This document shows positions 33,767 through 42,459 of a stretch of 64,000 nt of DNA, in pieces. The position numbers were made by a program, and so were the translations under genes. The DNA comes from Bdellovibrionales bacterium. GTDB lineage: Bacteria > Bdellovibrionota > UBA1018 > CAIMNF01. Position 1 is the stretch's first letter. Each line of letters opens with the position of its first letter. The stretch spans positions 62,001 to 126,000 of the forward strand of contig JAFEAO010000008.1 of NCBI GenBank assembly GCA_018266375.1, read 5' to 3'. Under the pieces are notes generated by a model. It searched no databases and was not told the DNA's origin. It was given only the letters and a program-made list of their open reading frames with translations.

Positions 33767-34727
33767 CGCCTTCCTGGAAGTTACCGCCGGTGTGAATCAG
33801 AGTCAATGCGCTATCCTCGCCGATGAACTCCGTCACTTCAAGCGTGCCCTTCAGAAAGCCTTCCGAACGACCCAGATAAGACTTGGTCACCGGGTCGACG
33901 ATCTCTTCGCCCGGGCTCATTACCTTCAAGATGTCGCCGGAGAGCAAGCCCGATTGGCGGCCAGCATTGAGGTACACTTTGTTTCCAAGAATTTTTGCGA
34001 CCCGCCCCTGCCAATCCATCTTGTCCATGGACACGAGCGCCTCGGGAACGAGCTTCATCATCGCATCGTGGAGCGCGTCTTTCGCGATTTCTTCGCGTGC
34101 TTCGCGGCCGTTCACGGCGTCTTCGTTAAACGCGATTTTTGCAGTATTTTGCGCATAGCCCGTGCGTTTTGCGCTATGCACCTCACGCCCGCTGATCACG
34201 TCAAAGACTTTCATTTCAACGTCGACGGCCACGGCGTTCTGGGCCTCACGCAATATACCCACTTCTTCGCGATCCTGGCGGATCGTGATTTTAGAGATGC
34301 GGCCAACGATGATACTCGACACGCCGAACTTGCGACCTTCGCGCACGAGCTGAGTCGTGTTGACGTGATCCCCATCGACAAAGTCCTTGGTCACCGTCGT
34401 GATCGCGTCGGTACGCGGGAGAAGCACGCGTTTACTTAGAAACATTTCACGGCGAAGCTCTTCGGCCGAGTACGCGCCAAGCGCGTCGTCGCCGGTCGGA
34501 GTATCATTCCAGAAGTTAAGAACGAGCACTTTTTTCTTGGGTTGCTTGATCTTTTCGATGCCGCTCATCTCACCGGGCGATTTGTATTGCTGGGTGTAGT
34601 AACCCTCAGGCGTTTCTTCGTAAAACTCCTGATCTTTTTTAAATTGGTCGGAGCGCGCGCAGGATTGCAAAAACGCGAACGCCGAAACCAGTGCAACGAC
34701 GGATAGCAGCGAGTAAAAGGCTTTCAT
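33747..34727 (-). CDS. CsgG/FlgT-like lipoprotein
   Basis: 326 residues with a lipoprotein signal (LQSC, Cys23). The middle (KKVLVLNFWNDTP, VREGRKFGVSSIIVGRISKI) resembles CsgG/TolB-N-type domains, and the C-terminal part (KVYLNAGRQSGLLSGDILKV) resembles the FlgT C-terminal fold. Such proteins sit at the outer membrane in curli export or polysaccharide and flagellar assembly. No curli genes are nearby. TGa-TAAAAT ends 8 nt before the ATG. Confidence 0.65.
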   Translation of the reverse strand: MKAFYSLLSVVALVSAFAFLQSCARSDQFKKDQEFYEETPEGYYTQQYKSPGEMSGIEKIKQPKKKVLVLNFWNDTPTGDDALGAYSAEELRREMFLSKRVLLPRTDAITTVTKDFVDGDHVNTTQLVREGRKFGVSSIIVGRISKITIRQDREEVGILREAQNAVAVDVEMKVFDVISGREVHSAKRTGYAQNTAKIAFNEDAVNGREAREEIAKDALHDAMMKLVPEALVSMDKMDWQGRVAKILGNKVYLNAGRQSGLLSGDILKVMSPGEEIVDPVTKSYLGRSEGFLKGTLEVTEFIGEDSALTLIHTGGNFQEGDVVRLY

Positions 34728-34735
34728 ACCCTTCT

Positions 34736-34744
34736 ATTTTATCA
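34736..34744 (-). promoter_or_regulatory. Extended -10 (TGa-TAAAAT) before CsgG-like gene
   Basis: TAAAAT at 34741-34736 preceded by TGA; 8 nt to the ATG at 34727. The intervening AGAAGGGT could also act as a very close ribosome-binding site. Confidence 0.45.
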
Positions 34745-34824
34745 CGCGGGTTTGCGAGACGGCGTTAATTTGTGAGCGGAAATTATTGCCGTGTCAAAAT
34801 CCTAACGACTCGCGCTCGCGTGAT

Positions 34825-35424
34825 TTAGCGCACCTGCAGATTCAGGTTCGTGTTCAAAGGCAAACTGTTCGCGTTCGCCGGCAATACCGAAGTCGCTCCC
34901 TCGAATCGGACTTCCAAGTGACCTTGCGAGACTTGCCGCAAGGTCAGGTAACAACCGGTCGGATCGTTCGCGACGACCCTGTTGTTATCGATGCCGACCA
35001 GGGTAAAACTCAAAGTACTCACACCCGGCTGAATCGTGCCGAAATTTTTTACCGAGAACACGCAGCTCGTGTTGGGCGAAGTCACGGTGATGTTGCGAGC
35101 GTTCATCAGATACACGCCATGGATCGAGACCTGCGGCTGCATCTGAATCCGAGTCAAAGTGATCGTGCCCTCAAGTGTCGACATGACAGCTCCACCCGAT
35201 TCCTGCGTGCGCACGCGGCCATAGCTACCCATCTTGCCTTGCGCGATCACTTCGATCGTACCGTTAAATTGGTTCGGCACTGAAACCGCTGGGCTGCTGT
35301 CCGCGCCTGCGACTGAAGTCTGGAGTGCCCTTTTGTGAGTACCTCCGAGAAGCTCGGTTTCCGGCTTTTTACCGCAGCTCATGAATGCAAACAACAGTAT
35401 GGCGGCAATCCATTTCATTTTCAT
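34825..35424 (-). CDS. Lipoprotein of unknown function
   Basis: 199 residues from the ATG at 35424 (MKMKWIAAILLFAFMSC, lipidated Cys17); an upstream ATG at 35463 was rejected as it hides the signal and lacks a site. The mature chain is rich in beta-prone residues (GTIEVIAQGKMGSYGRVR, TITLTRIQMQPQVSIHGVYL) with two Cys (TSCVF and GCYLTL). TGt-TACATT ends 7 nt before the ATG. Function unknown. Confidence 0.72.
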   Translation of the reverse strand: MKMKWIAAILLFAFMSCGKKPETELLGGTHKRALQTSVAGADSSPAVSVPNQFNGTIEVIAQGKMGSYGRVRTQESGGAVMSTLEGTITLTRIQMQPQVSIHGVYLMNARNITVTSPNTSCVFSVKNFGTIQPGVSTLSFTLVGIDNNRVVANDPTGCYLTLRQVSQGHLEVRFEGATSVLPANANSLPLNTNLNLQVR

Positions 35425-35431
35425 GCACGGG

Positions 35432-35440
35432 AATGTAACA
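35432..35440 (-). promoter_or_regulatory. Extended -10 (TGt-TACATT), 7 nt before ATG
   Basis: TG at 35440-35439 and TACATT at 35437-35432, directly followed by 7 nt and the ATG of the lipoprotein gene. Confidence 0.45.
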
Positions 35441-35484
35441 CAAAGTCTCGTTTTTACATACAATTAATTTAGTGTAAAAATCGC

Positions 35485-35513
35485 TTGTCATTTATAGTTT
35501 ATTTGTTTATATA
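35485..35513 (+). promoter_or_regulatory. Promoter TTGTCA-17-TATATA
   Basis: TTGTCA (35485-35490), 17 AT-rich nt, TATATA (35508-35513). It is 33 nt upstream of the ATG at 35547 and leaves room for an AAGGAG ribosome-binding site. Confidence 0.6.
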
Positions 35514-35546
35514 TTCGCCGCGCCCAGAGAGAAGGAGTACAGAGAA

Positions 35547-36317
35547 ATGAAGAATCTTTTTGCCGTCGCATTCGCGATTACTCAAGTTTTGTCCGCTACC
35601 GCGCAAGCCCAGCTGCCGGCGGCTTCCGCTAACCGCCCGGCACTTGACCAAGTCGCGCCGGGATATCAGCCCACCGTTTTTAGTTCACGCGATCAAGTCC
35701 AGAAGTTGTTCGACGAGATGCCGTACAGTTTCCGCGCCCCAAGCTTGTTCGGTTTGAACCAAGGTTCACAGTGCTATATGCGCGCGGAGATTTGGACCTA
35801 CGACTGGTACCGCAATCAAAACATCAAGGCGATGAAAGCGTTCGTGTTCTATACCCACGCGTACAAAGAGGCCTATAAAAAGATTTATAAAAAGAGATTC
35901 GATTGGTGGTTCCACGTTACTCCGTACGTGCTCGTCCGTGACCCGCAAACTCAAACACTCACCGAGCTTGCTCTTGATGCGACTTTCTCGGACAATCCCC
36001 TGGAGATGAAACCTTGGACCGACCTTTTTGTATACACAAAGCGTCAGTGCGCTGAATTCGTTCCTTACGATCAGTTTCGCTGCGAAGTCGAAGGCGCATC
36101 CGATGCTTGCCCTCGCACCGTGATCGGTACCGAACACTGCTATCTCGTGCGCGTTCCTGCAAATATTTACCAACCTGAAGACATCGAGGCTTATCAGGCC
36201 GGTCGGAAGCATGGATTTGATTTCGAGATCAACCAAGTATCCGAGTCTTTGGATAAGGCTCCTTTAAATAGTTCTAAGAAATTTTGGAAAAGTCGGTTAG
36301 GATTTTCGACAAAGTGA
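35547..36317 (+). CDS. Exported protein-glutaminase-like enzyme
   Basis: 256 residues with a signal peptide (MKNLFAVAFAITQVLSATAQA). The arrangement NQGSQCYMRAEIW (Cys76), WWFHVTPYVLV (His123) and LALDATFSDNP (Asp144) matches the Cys-His-Asp triad pattern of bacterial protein-glutaminases, which deamidate glutamine side chains and share a transglutaminase/papain-like fold. WTDLF after the Asp also fits. Extra cysteines in the C-terminal third suggest disulfides. The assignment rests on motif order and context, not on a search. Good AAGGAG site and promoter upstream. Confidence 0.6.
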   Translation: MKNLFAVAFAITQVLSATAQAQLPAASANRPALDQVAPGYQPTVFSSRDQVQKLFDEMPYSFRAPSLFGLNQGSQCYMRAEIWTYDWYRNQNIKAMKAFVFYTHAYKEAYKKIYKKRFDWWFHVTPYVLVRDPQTQTLTELALDATFSDNPLEMKPWTDLFVYTKRQCAEFVPYDQFRCEVEGASDACPRTVIGTEHCYLVRVPANIYQPEDIEAYQAGRKHGFDFEINQVSESLDKAPLNSSKKFWKSRLGFSTK

Positions 36318-36327
36318 AATCCAAACA

Positions 36328-36774
36328 GTGAACTGGCTATTTAAAACTGAACCGGAAACTTATTCGTTCGATACCCTTGCCAAAGACAAGAAAACCGTTT
36401 GGAACGGCGTACGCAATTTCCAGGCGCGCAACTTTTTGAACAAGGCCTCGAAGGGCGAATACGCGCTCATCTACCACAGCGGTAAAGATAAAGCGGTCGT
36501 GGGAGTGGCCCGAGTCGCTAAAGAAGCCTATCCCGAGCCCGATCCGGAAAAACCGGGCGACTGGGTACAGCTCGATATCAGCTACGCGCTCAAGCTAAAA
36601 TCCCCGGTGACGCTCGCGGCGATCAAATCGGTTGCGGCGAAATCGGACTCCACGTTAAAGAATCTCCTCCTGATCAAGCAATCGCGTCTGTCGTGTATGC
36701 CTATCGGAGATAAGGAATTTAAAACAATCTTGGAGCTTGGGGACTCATGGGCCGATTTTCAGAAACTCAAATAG
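36328..36774 (+). CDS. EVE domain protein
   Basis: 148 residues covering a whole EVE domain (PUA/YTH-like fold). MNWLFKTEPETYSFDTL, KTVWNGVRNFQARNFL, LIYHSGKDKAVVGVARVAKE and LLLIKQSRLSCMPI are the family blocks. EVE domains bind modified bases in DNA or RNA; stand-alone bacterial members are of uncertain role. The GTG at 36328 lies 10 nt after the previous stop. It overlaps the next gene by 28 nt. Confidence 0.93.
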   Translation: MNWLFKTEPETYSFDTLAKDKKTVWNGVRNFQARNFLNKASKGEYALIYHSGKDKAVVGVARVAKEAYPEPDPEKPGDWVQLDISYALKLKSPVTLAAIKSVAAKSDSTLKNLLLIKQSRLSCMPIGDKEFKTILELGDSWADFQKLK

Positions 36775-37376
36775 ACTGGGCTCCGTTTACAGTTTGTCGT
36801 GATGGCGAGAAGGCACCCTACCCGCGCTCGCTCAACACGCCCGAAGGCTTGGGCGATCGGTTGCGCTTTGTCGCGTTTGCCGAGAAGCAAGCCTCACATG
36901 CGTTTACTCTCGCCGTCGATTTTTTTGAAGACGTCTCGCCCGGTGTTCATGAGATCTGGCAAATACTGGCGCGTGAAGAATCCAAGCACTTGCAGTGGTT
37001 GCTCTGGCGCATGGAAGAACTCGGCGTCAACTCGGACGAGCGTCCACAGTCGCTTGCTCTTTGGAAATCATTTGATCACTGCACGACCGCGTACGAGTTC
37101 GCCGTCTTTATGGCCAACGCCGAAGAACGTGGACGCATCGCGGGCGAGCAGTTTTTTGAGACGCTCATGTCGGTCGACCCGACGAGTGCCAAGATTTTTT
37201 ACCAGATCGCTTTGGAAGAACGCGAGCATATCCGTCTCGCGCAAACCATTATCGACCAAAACTTCAAGGTGCCGACGAATTTCGAGGTACGTCTCAATAC
37301 CGTTGCGCTCGAGAGGTTCGCGACCATTCAAACGCTCGATCTCAATCCGAATTCATTTAAGGAAGTGGCGCTGTAG
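36747..37376 (+). CDS. Ferritin-like di-iron protein (DUF455-like)
   Basis: 209 residues, mostly helical. Candidate di-iron ligands are Glu46 (FAEKQASH), Glu78/His81 (EESKH), Glu127 (AEERG) and Glu158/His161 (EEREH), the four-helix-bundle pattern. YPRSLNTPEGLGDRLRF and the helices agree with the DUF455 family, distantly related to MiaE tRNA hydroxylase. It starts inside the EVE gene, so the two are translationally coupled. Reaction unknown. Confidence 0.72.
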   Translation: MGRFSETQIDWAPFTVCRDGEKAPYPRSLNTPEGLGDRLRFVAFAEKQASHAFTLAVDFFEDVSPGVHEIWQILAREESKHLQWLLWRMEELGVNSDERPQSLALWKSFDHCTTAYEFAVFMANAEERGRIAGEQFFETLMSVDPTSAKIFYQIALEEREHIRLAQTIIDQNFKVPTNFEVRLNTVALERFATIQTLDLNPNSFKEVAL

Positions 37377-37391
37377 GCCGAAGCTCCTTCT

Positions 37392-38642
37392 TTAGTCCTC
37401 AACCTCGAGGTTCTCTTCGACCTTTTGGTAATCACCCTCGAACTTCATCCGTTCGATCCGATCCAGGTTCATTTGCAAACGCATCATGAAAGAAAGGTAT
37501 GCCGCTTCAGTTTCGATAACGGTCTTCGACGACTCGATCAAATCAATCGCCGGTACAACTTGACCCAGTTTCATTCGCTGGTTCAGCGCATCCATATACT
37601 GCATACCCAGCGCCCTGCGCTTCGTGACGTTTGCAAACGCATCCTTGTCGCTATCGATGTTTTGAATCGTCAATGCAAGTTGGCGCTTCAGGACTTCGGT
37701 CGCTGCTTCTTGTTGAATTGCAATTTGCTCACGCTGGGACTTGACGATTCTCACCGAAGCGCCAATCCCAAAACCCAAGCCTTGCTGGACCGGATATTGA
37801 TCGAATACGCCGCCCATCACTCCGCGAGACAGGCTTGAAACGCCGAGGATGCTGAATTGGACTTCGCGTTTTACGTATCTCGCCGCATCGTAGAGATAAT
37901 CGAACTGCTCAATTTCGGGAGAACGCTCCACTACCAATTTTTCGAGTGCCGAATACAAAAGAGCTGGAATACGGCTCACATCGAGCTCTACCGGCTTTTT
38001 TAGCGATATGTCGTTTTGCGCCGGAATGCCTACCATCAGCGCCAGGGTTTTCTTTTCTTCAAAAGTCAGCTTCTCCAGAGCACGCGCATCTTCGATTAAG
38101 CCGAGGTATCGAATTTCGATGGCCTTACTTGTTCCAACGGGTACCTGCCCGAATTTTTCTTGAAGTTGCGTGTATTCCAAAATACTTTTTGAACTCGTAA
38201 TGCTCGTTTGTATCGCGGCCAGCAAGTTTTCATCCGCAACCGCTTGGAGGAAAATCCCCTTGGCAGTCATGATTTGATTTGCGCGTAAGGATCGCATTCC
38301 TGCGACTTCCGCTTCGTGGAACAGAGCTTGTTGTTTTTTGCGGAACCAGTTAGCCGGAACCAAAAAAGGCACCAGATCTTCGATTAGGCCGACGGCATTC
38401 TGCCAGCCCCCAAATATGCTTAAGACCTTCCAAATGTTCAGTCTCGGGAGCAAGTTCATCCTCGCTACCTGAACCGCTTCCTTGGATTGATACACACGCT
38501 CGGCGTTGGCTTGAACGGTAAAATCAGCCTTCTTGACTTTCGTTGCCACTTCATCGAGAGACAACGTCGTCGTAGCGGCAATTGCTTGAAGCGAAAACGA
38601 AAGCTGCGACAGAACCAAGATCAAAACAATCGTCCTTTTCAT
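37392..38642 (-). CDS. TolC-family outer-membrane protein
   Basis: 416 residues with a signal peptide (MKRTIVLILVLSQLSFSLQA). Long amphipathic helices and repeated OEP-type segments (SLDEVATKVKKADFTVQANA, IDLIESSKTVIETEAAYLSF) identify an outer-membrane efflux channel. It overlaps the lipoprotein gene by ATGA and is the last gene of the RND operon, which already holds a CzcC-like channel. A hydrophobic stretch at about 75-95 (GGWQNAVGLIEDLVPFLVPA) is unusual. It may serve another exporter. Confidence 0.78.
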   Translation of the reverse strand: MKRTIVLILVLSQLSFSLQAIAATTTLSLDEVATKVKKADFTVQANAERVYQSKEAVQVARMNLLPRLNIWKVLSIFGGWQNAVGLIEDLVPFLVPANWFRKKQQALFHEAEVAGMRSLRANQIMTAKGIFLQAVADENLLAAIQTSITSSKSILEYTQLQEKFGQVPVGTSKAIEIRYLGLIEDARALEKLTFEEKKTLALMVGIPAQNDISLKKPVELDVSRIPALLYSALEKLVVERSPEIEQFDYLYDAARYVKREVQFSILGVSSLSRGVMGGVFDQYPVQQGLGFGIGASVRIVKSQREQIAIQQEAATEVLKRQLALTIQNIDSDKDAFANVTKRRALGMQYMDALNQRMKLGQVVPAIDLIESSKTVIETEAAYLSFMMRLQMNLDRIERMKFEGDYQKVEENLEVED

Positions 38643-39283
38643 TGCCCAATCCTTTCAACGCTAAAGCTCATCGAAGTGCCCGCGGTTTTCGGTTGGATTA
38701 TACCATTTAAAATCGAAATCTGCTGAGTTCGGCCCGACATGAGACCGCGAGACAAATCCCGGCTTCGATCCACGATCTCGTTAGTTCTTGAGCTCGGTGA
38801 AATCGTATTATCACCGATCTGAATCAGGAAATATGCACCACACTCGCTCGGCGCGAACTGGATCCGGCCATTTTCGATGTCCGGGTTGATGCCCGATACC
38901 TGACACGCGACATCCGCGATAGCCGATCCTGCGCGAAACAAACCAAGTTGCACGGTGAAAGACAACTTTTCCAGATCGGCCGCCACCTCTTCCTGCATCC
39001 GCACACGGTCAGTTGGAAGAACAACATGATCCGGGATCAAACGAATTTGAAACTTATAGGCTGTGGATTGATCAACTGCCTTTCCTTCATACATTCCGGC
39101 CACACCTTCATAGAAACGATTCCTGCGCGCAAGATCGCGCTCCATCTTTTCTACCAGTCCTGCCTTTGCCTGTTGTTCGGCCTCAAATTGCTTGGTGCTG
39201 ACTTCGGCAATCCGCTCATCGCCCTGACACCCGCTCAGCAACAAACTCACCAATCCCAAACACCCTAATACCATTTTATCCAT
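38639..39283 (-). CDS. Lipoprotein in RND operon
   Basis: 214 residues from the ATG at 39283, which has AAGGAG 6 nt upstream. Lipoprotein signal MDKMVLGCLGLVSLLLSGC (Cys19). A charged helical segment (FEAEQQAKAGLVEKMERDLA) is followed by a probable beta domain (YKFQIRLIPDHVVLPTD). It lies between the CzcA-like pump gene (22 nt gap) and the second TolC gene (ATGA overlap). It may be a periplasmic or outer-membrane accessory of the efflux system; no family recognised. Confidence 0.7.
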   Translation of the reverse strand: MDKMVLGCLGLVSLLLSGCQGDERIAEVSTKQFEAEQQAKAGLVEKMERDLARRNRFYEGVAGMYEGKAVDQSTAYKFQIRLIPDHVVLPTDRVRMQEEVAADLEKLSFTVQLGLFRAGSAIADVACQVSGINPDIENGRIQFAPSECGAYFLIQIGDNTISPSSRTNEIVDRSRDLSRGLMSGRTQQISILNGIIQPKTAGTSMSFSVERIGQ

Positions 39284-39305
39284 GCTATTCTCCTTATTCG
39301 TAAAT

Positions 39306-42300
39306 TCAGTGAGCGACCTTCCCGTCGGCCATCCACTTTTCAAATTTTGCATACATTGCGGGCACCACTAAAAGCGTGAGCATTGTCGAGGATATCACCC
39401 CGCCAATCACGACGGCCGCAAGCGGCCGCTGCACCTCCGCCCCGATCCCCGTCGACAAAACCATTGGCAAGAATCCAAAAATATCCACAAGTGCCGTCAT
39501 GAGCACCGGACGCAAACGAATCAAAGCGCCTTCTTCAATGAGTGCGAGGCCGGACATTCCTTTGGTTGCCCTAAGCTGATTAAAGTAGTTCACCAAGACC
39601 ACGCCGTTCAATACGGCGATCCCGGATAGCGCGATAAATCCAACTCCCGCCGAAATACTGAACGGAAGCCTGAAGATCATCAAACCCATGACTCCACCGA
39701 CAAGTGCTAGCGGGACGCAAACAAAGATCAGCGCGGTCTGCGCCAAGCTTCCGAATGCGATGTAGATCATCGCCAAAACCAATAGCAACGCGATCGGCGT
39801 CAGAATTACGAGTCTGTCTTTAGCTTCTTGGAGGTTCTTGAAGTTACCTCCCCATTGGACGTAGTATCCCTCTGGAACTTTGACTTTACTTGACACAATC
39901 TTCTGAGCTTCTTCAACAAAACTCTCCGTATCCCGACCTCGCAAGTTGATCATCACCGCCGTACGCCGATTCGACTCTTCGCGATTGATCACGCTGAATG
40001 TCTCTTTGAAGCTCACATCCGCGAGATCAGTTAGAGGCGCGGTGCTGCTGCCGGTAACACCGACCGGGAGGCTCCGAATCGCGTCGAGATCAGACCTGAG
40101 CGACTCATCCAGGCGTACCACAATGGGATAACGACGGTCTTTCTCGTAGAGATGACCTACCTCTTCGCCTCCGAGCGCAATGGTAACGGCTTCAAGAACT
40201 TCGCCTTTTTGAATTCCGTAACGGTTTAGGACTTCGGTCTTCGGTTCGATCTTCAAAACTGGTGACTGACCGGCGATATCGAGTTCGACGTCTCCGGCGC
40301 CTTTAACTTCCGAGATCACTTCCTGCATCTCTTTGCCGATTTCAACGAGCTTATTCAAATCAGGGCCAAAGACCTTTACGGTGACATCTGCGCGCGTCCC
40401 CTCCAAAAGCTCATTAAAGCGCATTTGAATCGGCTGAGATGCAAGGAACCTCATTCCCGGAAGCTCTCGCTCCAATCGATCAACGATATCGGCAGTCAGC
40501 TCCTCATACGTTTTCTTACCGAAGAATTTGCCTCCCGGCCATTCCGAGCGAGCCTTCAGCATGATGTAGCAGTCAGCGACGTTGACTCCCATCGGGTCCG
40601 TCGCGATTTCGCTCGTGCCTAAACGCGCAAAAGTAAATTTGACTTCAGGGAAGGACTGAACGACCTCCTCCGCCTTCTTTTGATACTCGATCGCCCGAGT
40701 GAGACTGATGTTTGCCGGCCTGATCATATGGAACGCAAACGACCCTTCGCTCAGTTGCGGCAAGAACTCGCCGCCTAAAAACAGGAACAGAACGATACCC
40801 GCCATGACCGAAGCCAAAGCTCCAAGCAAAGTCTTCTCACGACGCTTGAGCGACCAGTCGAGTAGCTTATGGTATTTGGCGCGAATGGACCGCATGAGCT
40901 TGGGTTCTTTATCTTCGGTGTTACCGCTTAAAAGAACGCTGGCGAGGGCCGGGGCGGTGGTAAACGAAAGCGCGAGAGCCGCGAAGAGCGCGATCACGAA
41001 GGTCGCCGCCATCGGCATGAACATCTTGCCCTCGATTCCGGTGAGCCCAAAGATCGGCAAGAACACCACGATGATGATTAACTCGCCGAATCCCGCCGCG
41101 GTTCTAATTTCAACCGCCGCCGAGCTAATGGTTTCAAGCAACTCGTTCTTCGTGAGGGATTTCCCGGTCGCTTTTACGCGCTCTTCAACCCGCCGCACAC
41201 AGTTGTCGATGACAATGACCACGCCATCCACGATAATACCGAAGTCGAGTGCGCCCAAGCTCATGAGGTTCCCCGAAATGCCTAGCGGCTTCATGATCAA
41301 GAACGTGATTAAAAGCGACAATGGAATCGTAATCGAAGTGATAACCGCTGCCCGGACGTTACCTAAAAGCAACAGCAAGATAACGATCACAAGCGAAGCG
41401 CCCATGACCAAGTTGTGCTCAACGGTACCCAAGGTCGCGTTCACCAAATCCGAGCGGTTGTAGACAGTTGTGGCGATGACCCCTTGCGGGAGACCCTTGG
41501 AGACTTCTTGTAGCTTTTCGTGAATACGAGTCGATACAGCCCGACTGTTTTCACCCACAAGCATCATCACCGTGCCCAAAACCGTCTCGCGACCGTTCAT
41601 GGTGGCGGCACCCGTACGAAGCTCTTTTCCAAGCCCGACGCTGGCGACATCGCCAACGGTGATCGTCCTAAAAGTCTCCAAAGATTTGATCGGGACCTTT
41701 TTGATATCGTCGATACCCTGGAAAAGCCCCACGCCTTGCACTAGAAACTGCTCGGACGTCTGCTCAATATATCCACCACCGACGTTTTGGTTCGCCTTTT
41801 CAAGGGCGTCGATAATGTTACTAAAGTGAAGCGCATAGCGCGCCATTTTTTCAGGATCAGGACGGACGTGGTATTGCTTTTCAAAACCGCCGGTCGTATT
41901 GACTTCAGCGACTCCAGGGACCGTCAAGAGCCGGGGTTTCAGATACCAATCTTGAATCGCGCGAAGCTCGATGAGCTGCTTGAATCTCTCGTCCGGATCG
42001 GCCGCGGGTTTGTCGAAATCGAGAGTATATTGATAGACCTCTCCCAACCCGGTCGAAATCGGGCCGAGCTGCGGTTTTGCATCTTTAGGGAGATCGCTCG
42101 CGATTCGTTGAAGGCGCTCTGAAACCAACTGGCGCATCCGATAGATGTCCGTGTCATCTTCAAACACGATCGTGACCTGAGACAGACCAAAACGCGTAAT
42201 CGACCGCACTTGAGTGACACCGGCAATGCCTCGCATGGACGACTCAACCGGAAAAGTGACCGAACGTTCTATCTCTTCCGGAGCGAGACCTTCAACGGTC

Positions 42301-42458
42301 GTGTTCACCTGCACCTGATTGTTTGTGATGTCGGGTACGGCGTCGATCGGTAGCCGCTGAAATCCGATAAAACCGGCCACTGCAACCGATAAAGTCACCG
42401 CGAGGACGATGTACCGGTGATAGACCGAAAAATGAATGATTTTATTGATGGCGTTCAT
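39306..42458 (-). CDS. Heavy-metal RND efflux pump (CzcA/CusA family)
   Basis: 1050 residues from the ATG at 42458, one base after the adaptor stop. This start gives the standard HME-RND N-terminus INKIIHFSVYHRYIVLAVTL. The TM4 motif LGALDFGIIVDGVVIVIDN, with the proton-relay Asp residues, marks the heavy-metal class. AVPDITNNQVQVNT is the first periplasmic block. It exports divalent or monovalent metal ions (Zn/Co/Cd or Cu/Ag) from the periplasm. The metal cannot be read off safely. Confidence 0.95.
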   Translation of the reverse strand: MNAINKIIHFSVYHRYIVLAVTLSVAVAGFIGFQRLPIDAVPDITNNQVQVNTTVEGLAPEEIERSVTFPVESSMRGIAGVTQVRSITRFGLSQVTIVFEDDTDIYRMRQLVSERLQRIASDLPKDAKPQLGPISTGLGEVYQYTLDFDKPAADPDERFKQLIELRAIQDWYLKPRLLTVPGVAEVNTTGGFEKQYHVRPDPEKMARYALHFSNIIDALEKANQNVGGGYIEQTSEQFLVQGVGLFQGIDDIKKVPIKSLETFRTITVGDVASVGLGKELRTGAATMNGRETVLGTVMMLVGENSRAVSTRIHEKLQEVSKGLPQGVIATTVYNRSDLVNATLGTVEHNLVMGASLVIVILLLLLGNVRAAVITSITIPLSLLITFLIMKPLGISGNLMSLGALDFGIIVDGVVIVIDNCVRRVEERVKATGKSLTKNELLETISSAAVEIRTAAGFGELIIIVVFLPIFGLTGIEGKMFMPMAATFVIALFAALALSFTTAPALASVLLSGNTEDKEPKLMRSIRAKYHKLLDWSLKRREKTLLGALASVMAGIVLFLFLGGEFLPQLSEGSFAFHMIRPANISLTRAIEYQKKAEEVVQSFPEVKFTFARLGTSEIATDPMGVNVADCYIMLKARSEWPGGKFFGKKTYEELTADIVDRLERELPGMRFLASQPIQMRFNELLEGTRADVTVKVFGPDLNKLVEIGKEMQEVISEVKGAGDVELDIAGQSPVLKIEPKTEVLNRYGIQKGEVLEAVTIALGGEEVGHLYEKDRRYPIVVRLDESLRSDLDAIRSLPVGVTGSSTAPLTDLADVSFKETFSVINREESNRRTAVMINLRGRDTESFVEEAQKIVSSKVKVPEGYYVQWGGNFKNLQEAKDRLVILTPIALLLVLAMIYIAFGSLAQTALIFVCVPLALVGGVMGLMIFRLPFSISAGVGFIALSGIAVLNGVVLVNYFNQLRATKGMSGLALIEEGALIRLRPVLMTALVDIFGFLPMVLSTGIGAEVQRPLAAVVIGGVISSTMLTLLVVPAMYAKFEKWMADGKVAH

Positions 42459-42459
42459 G

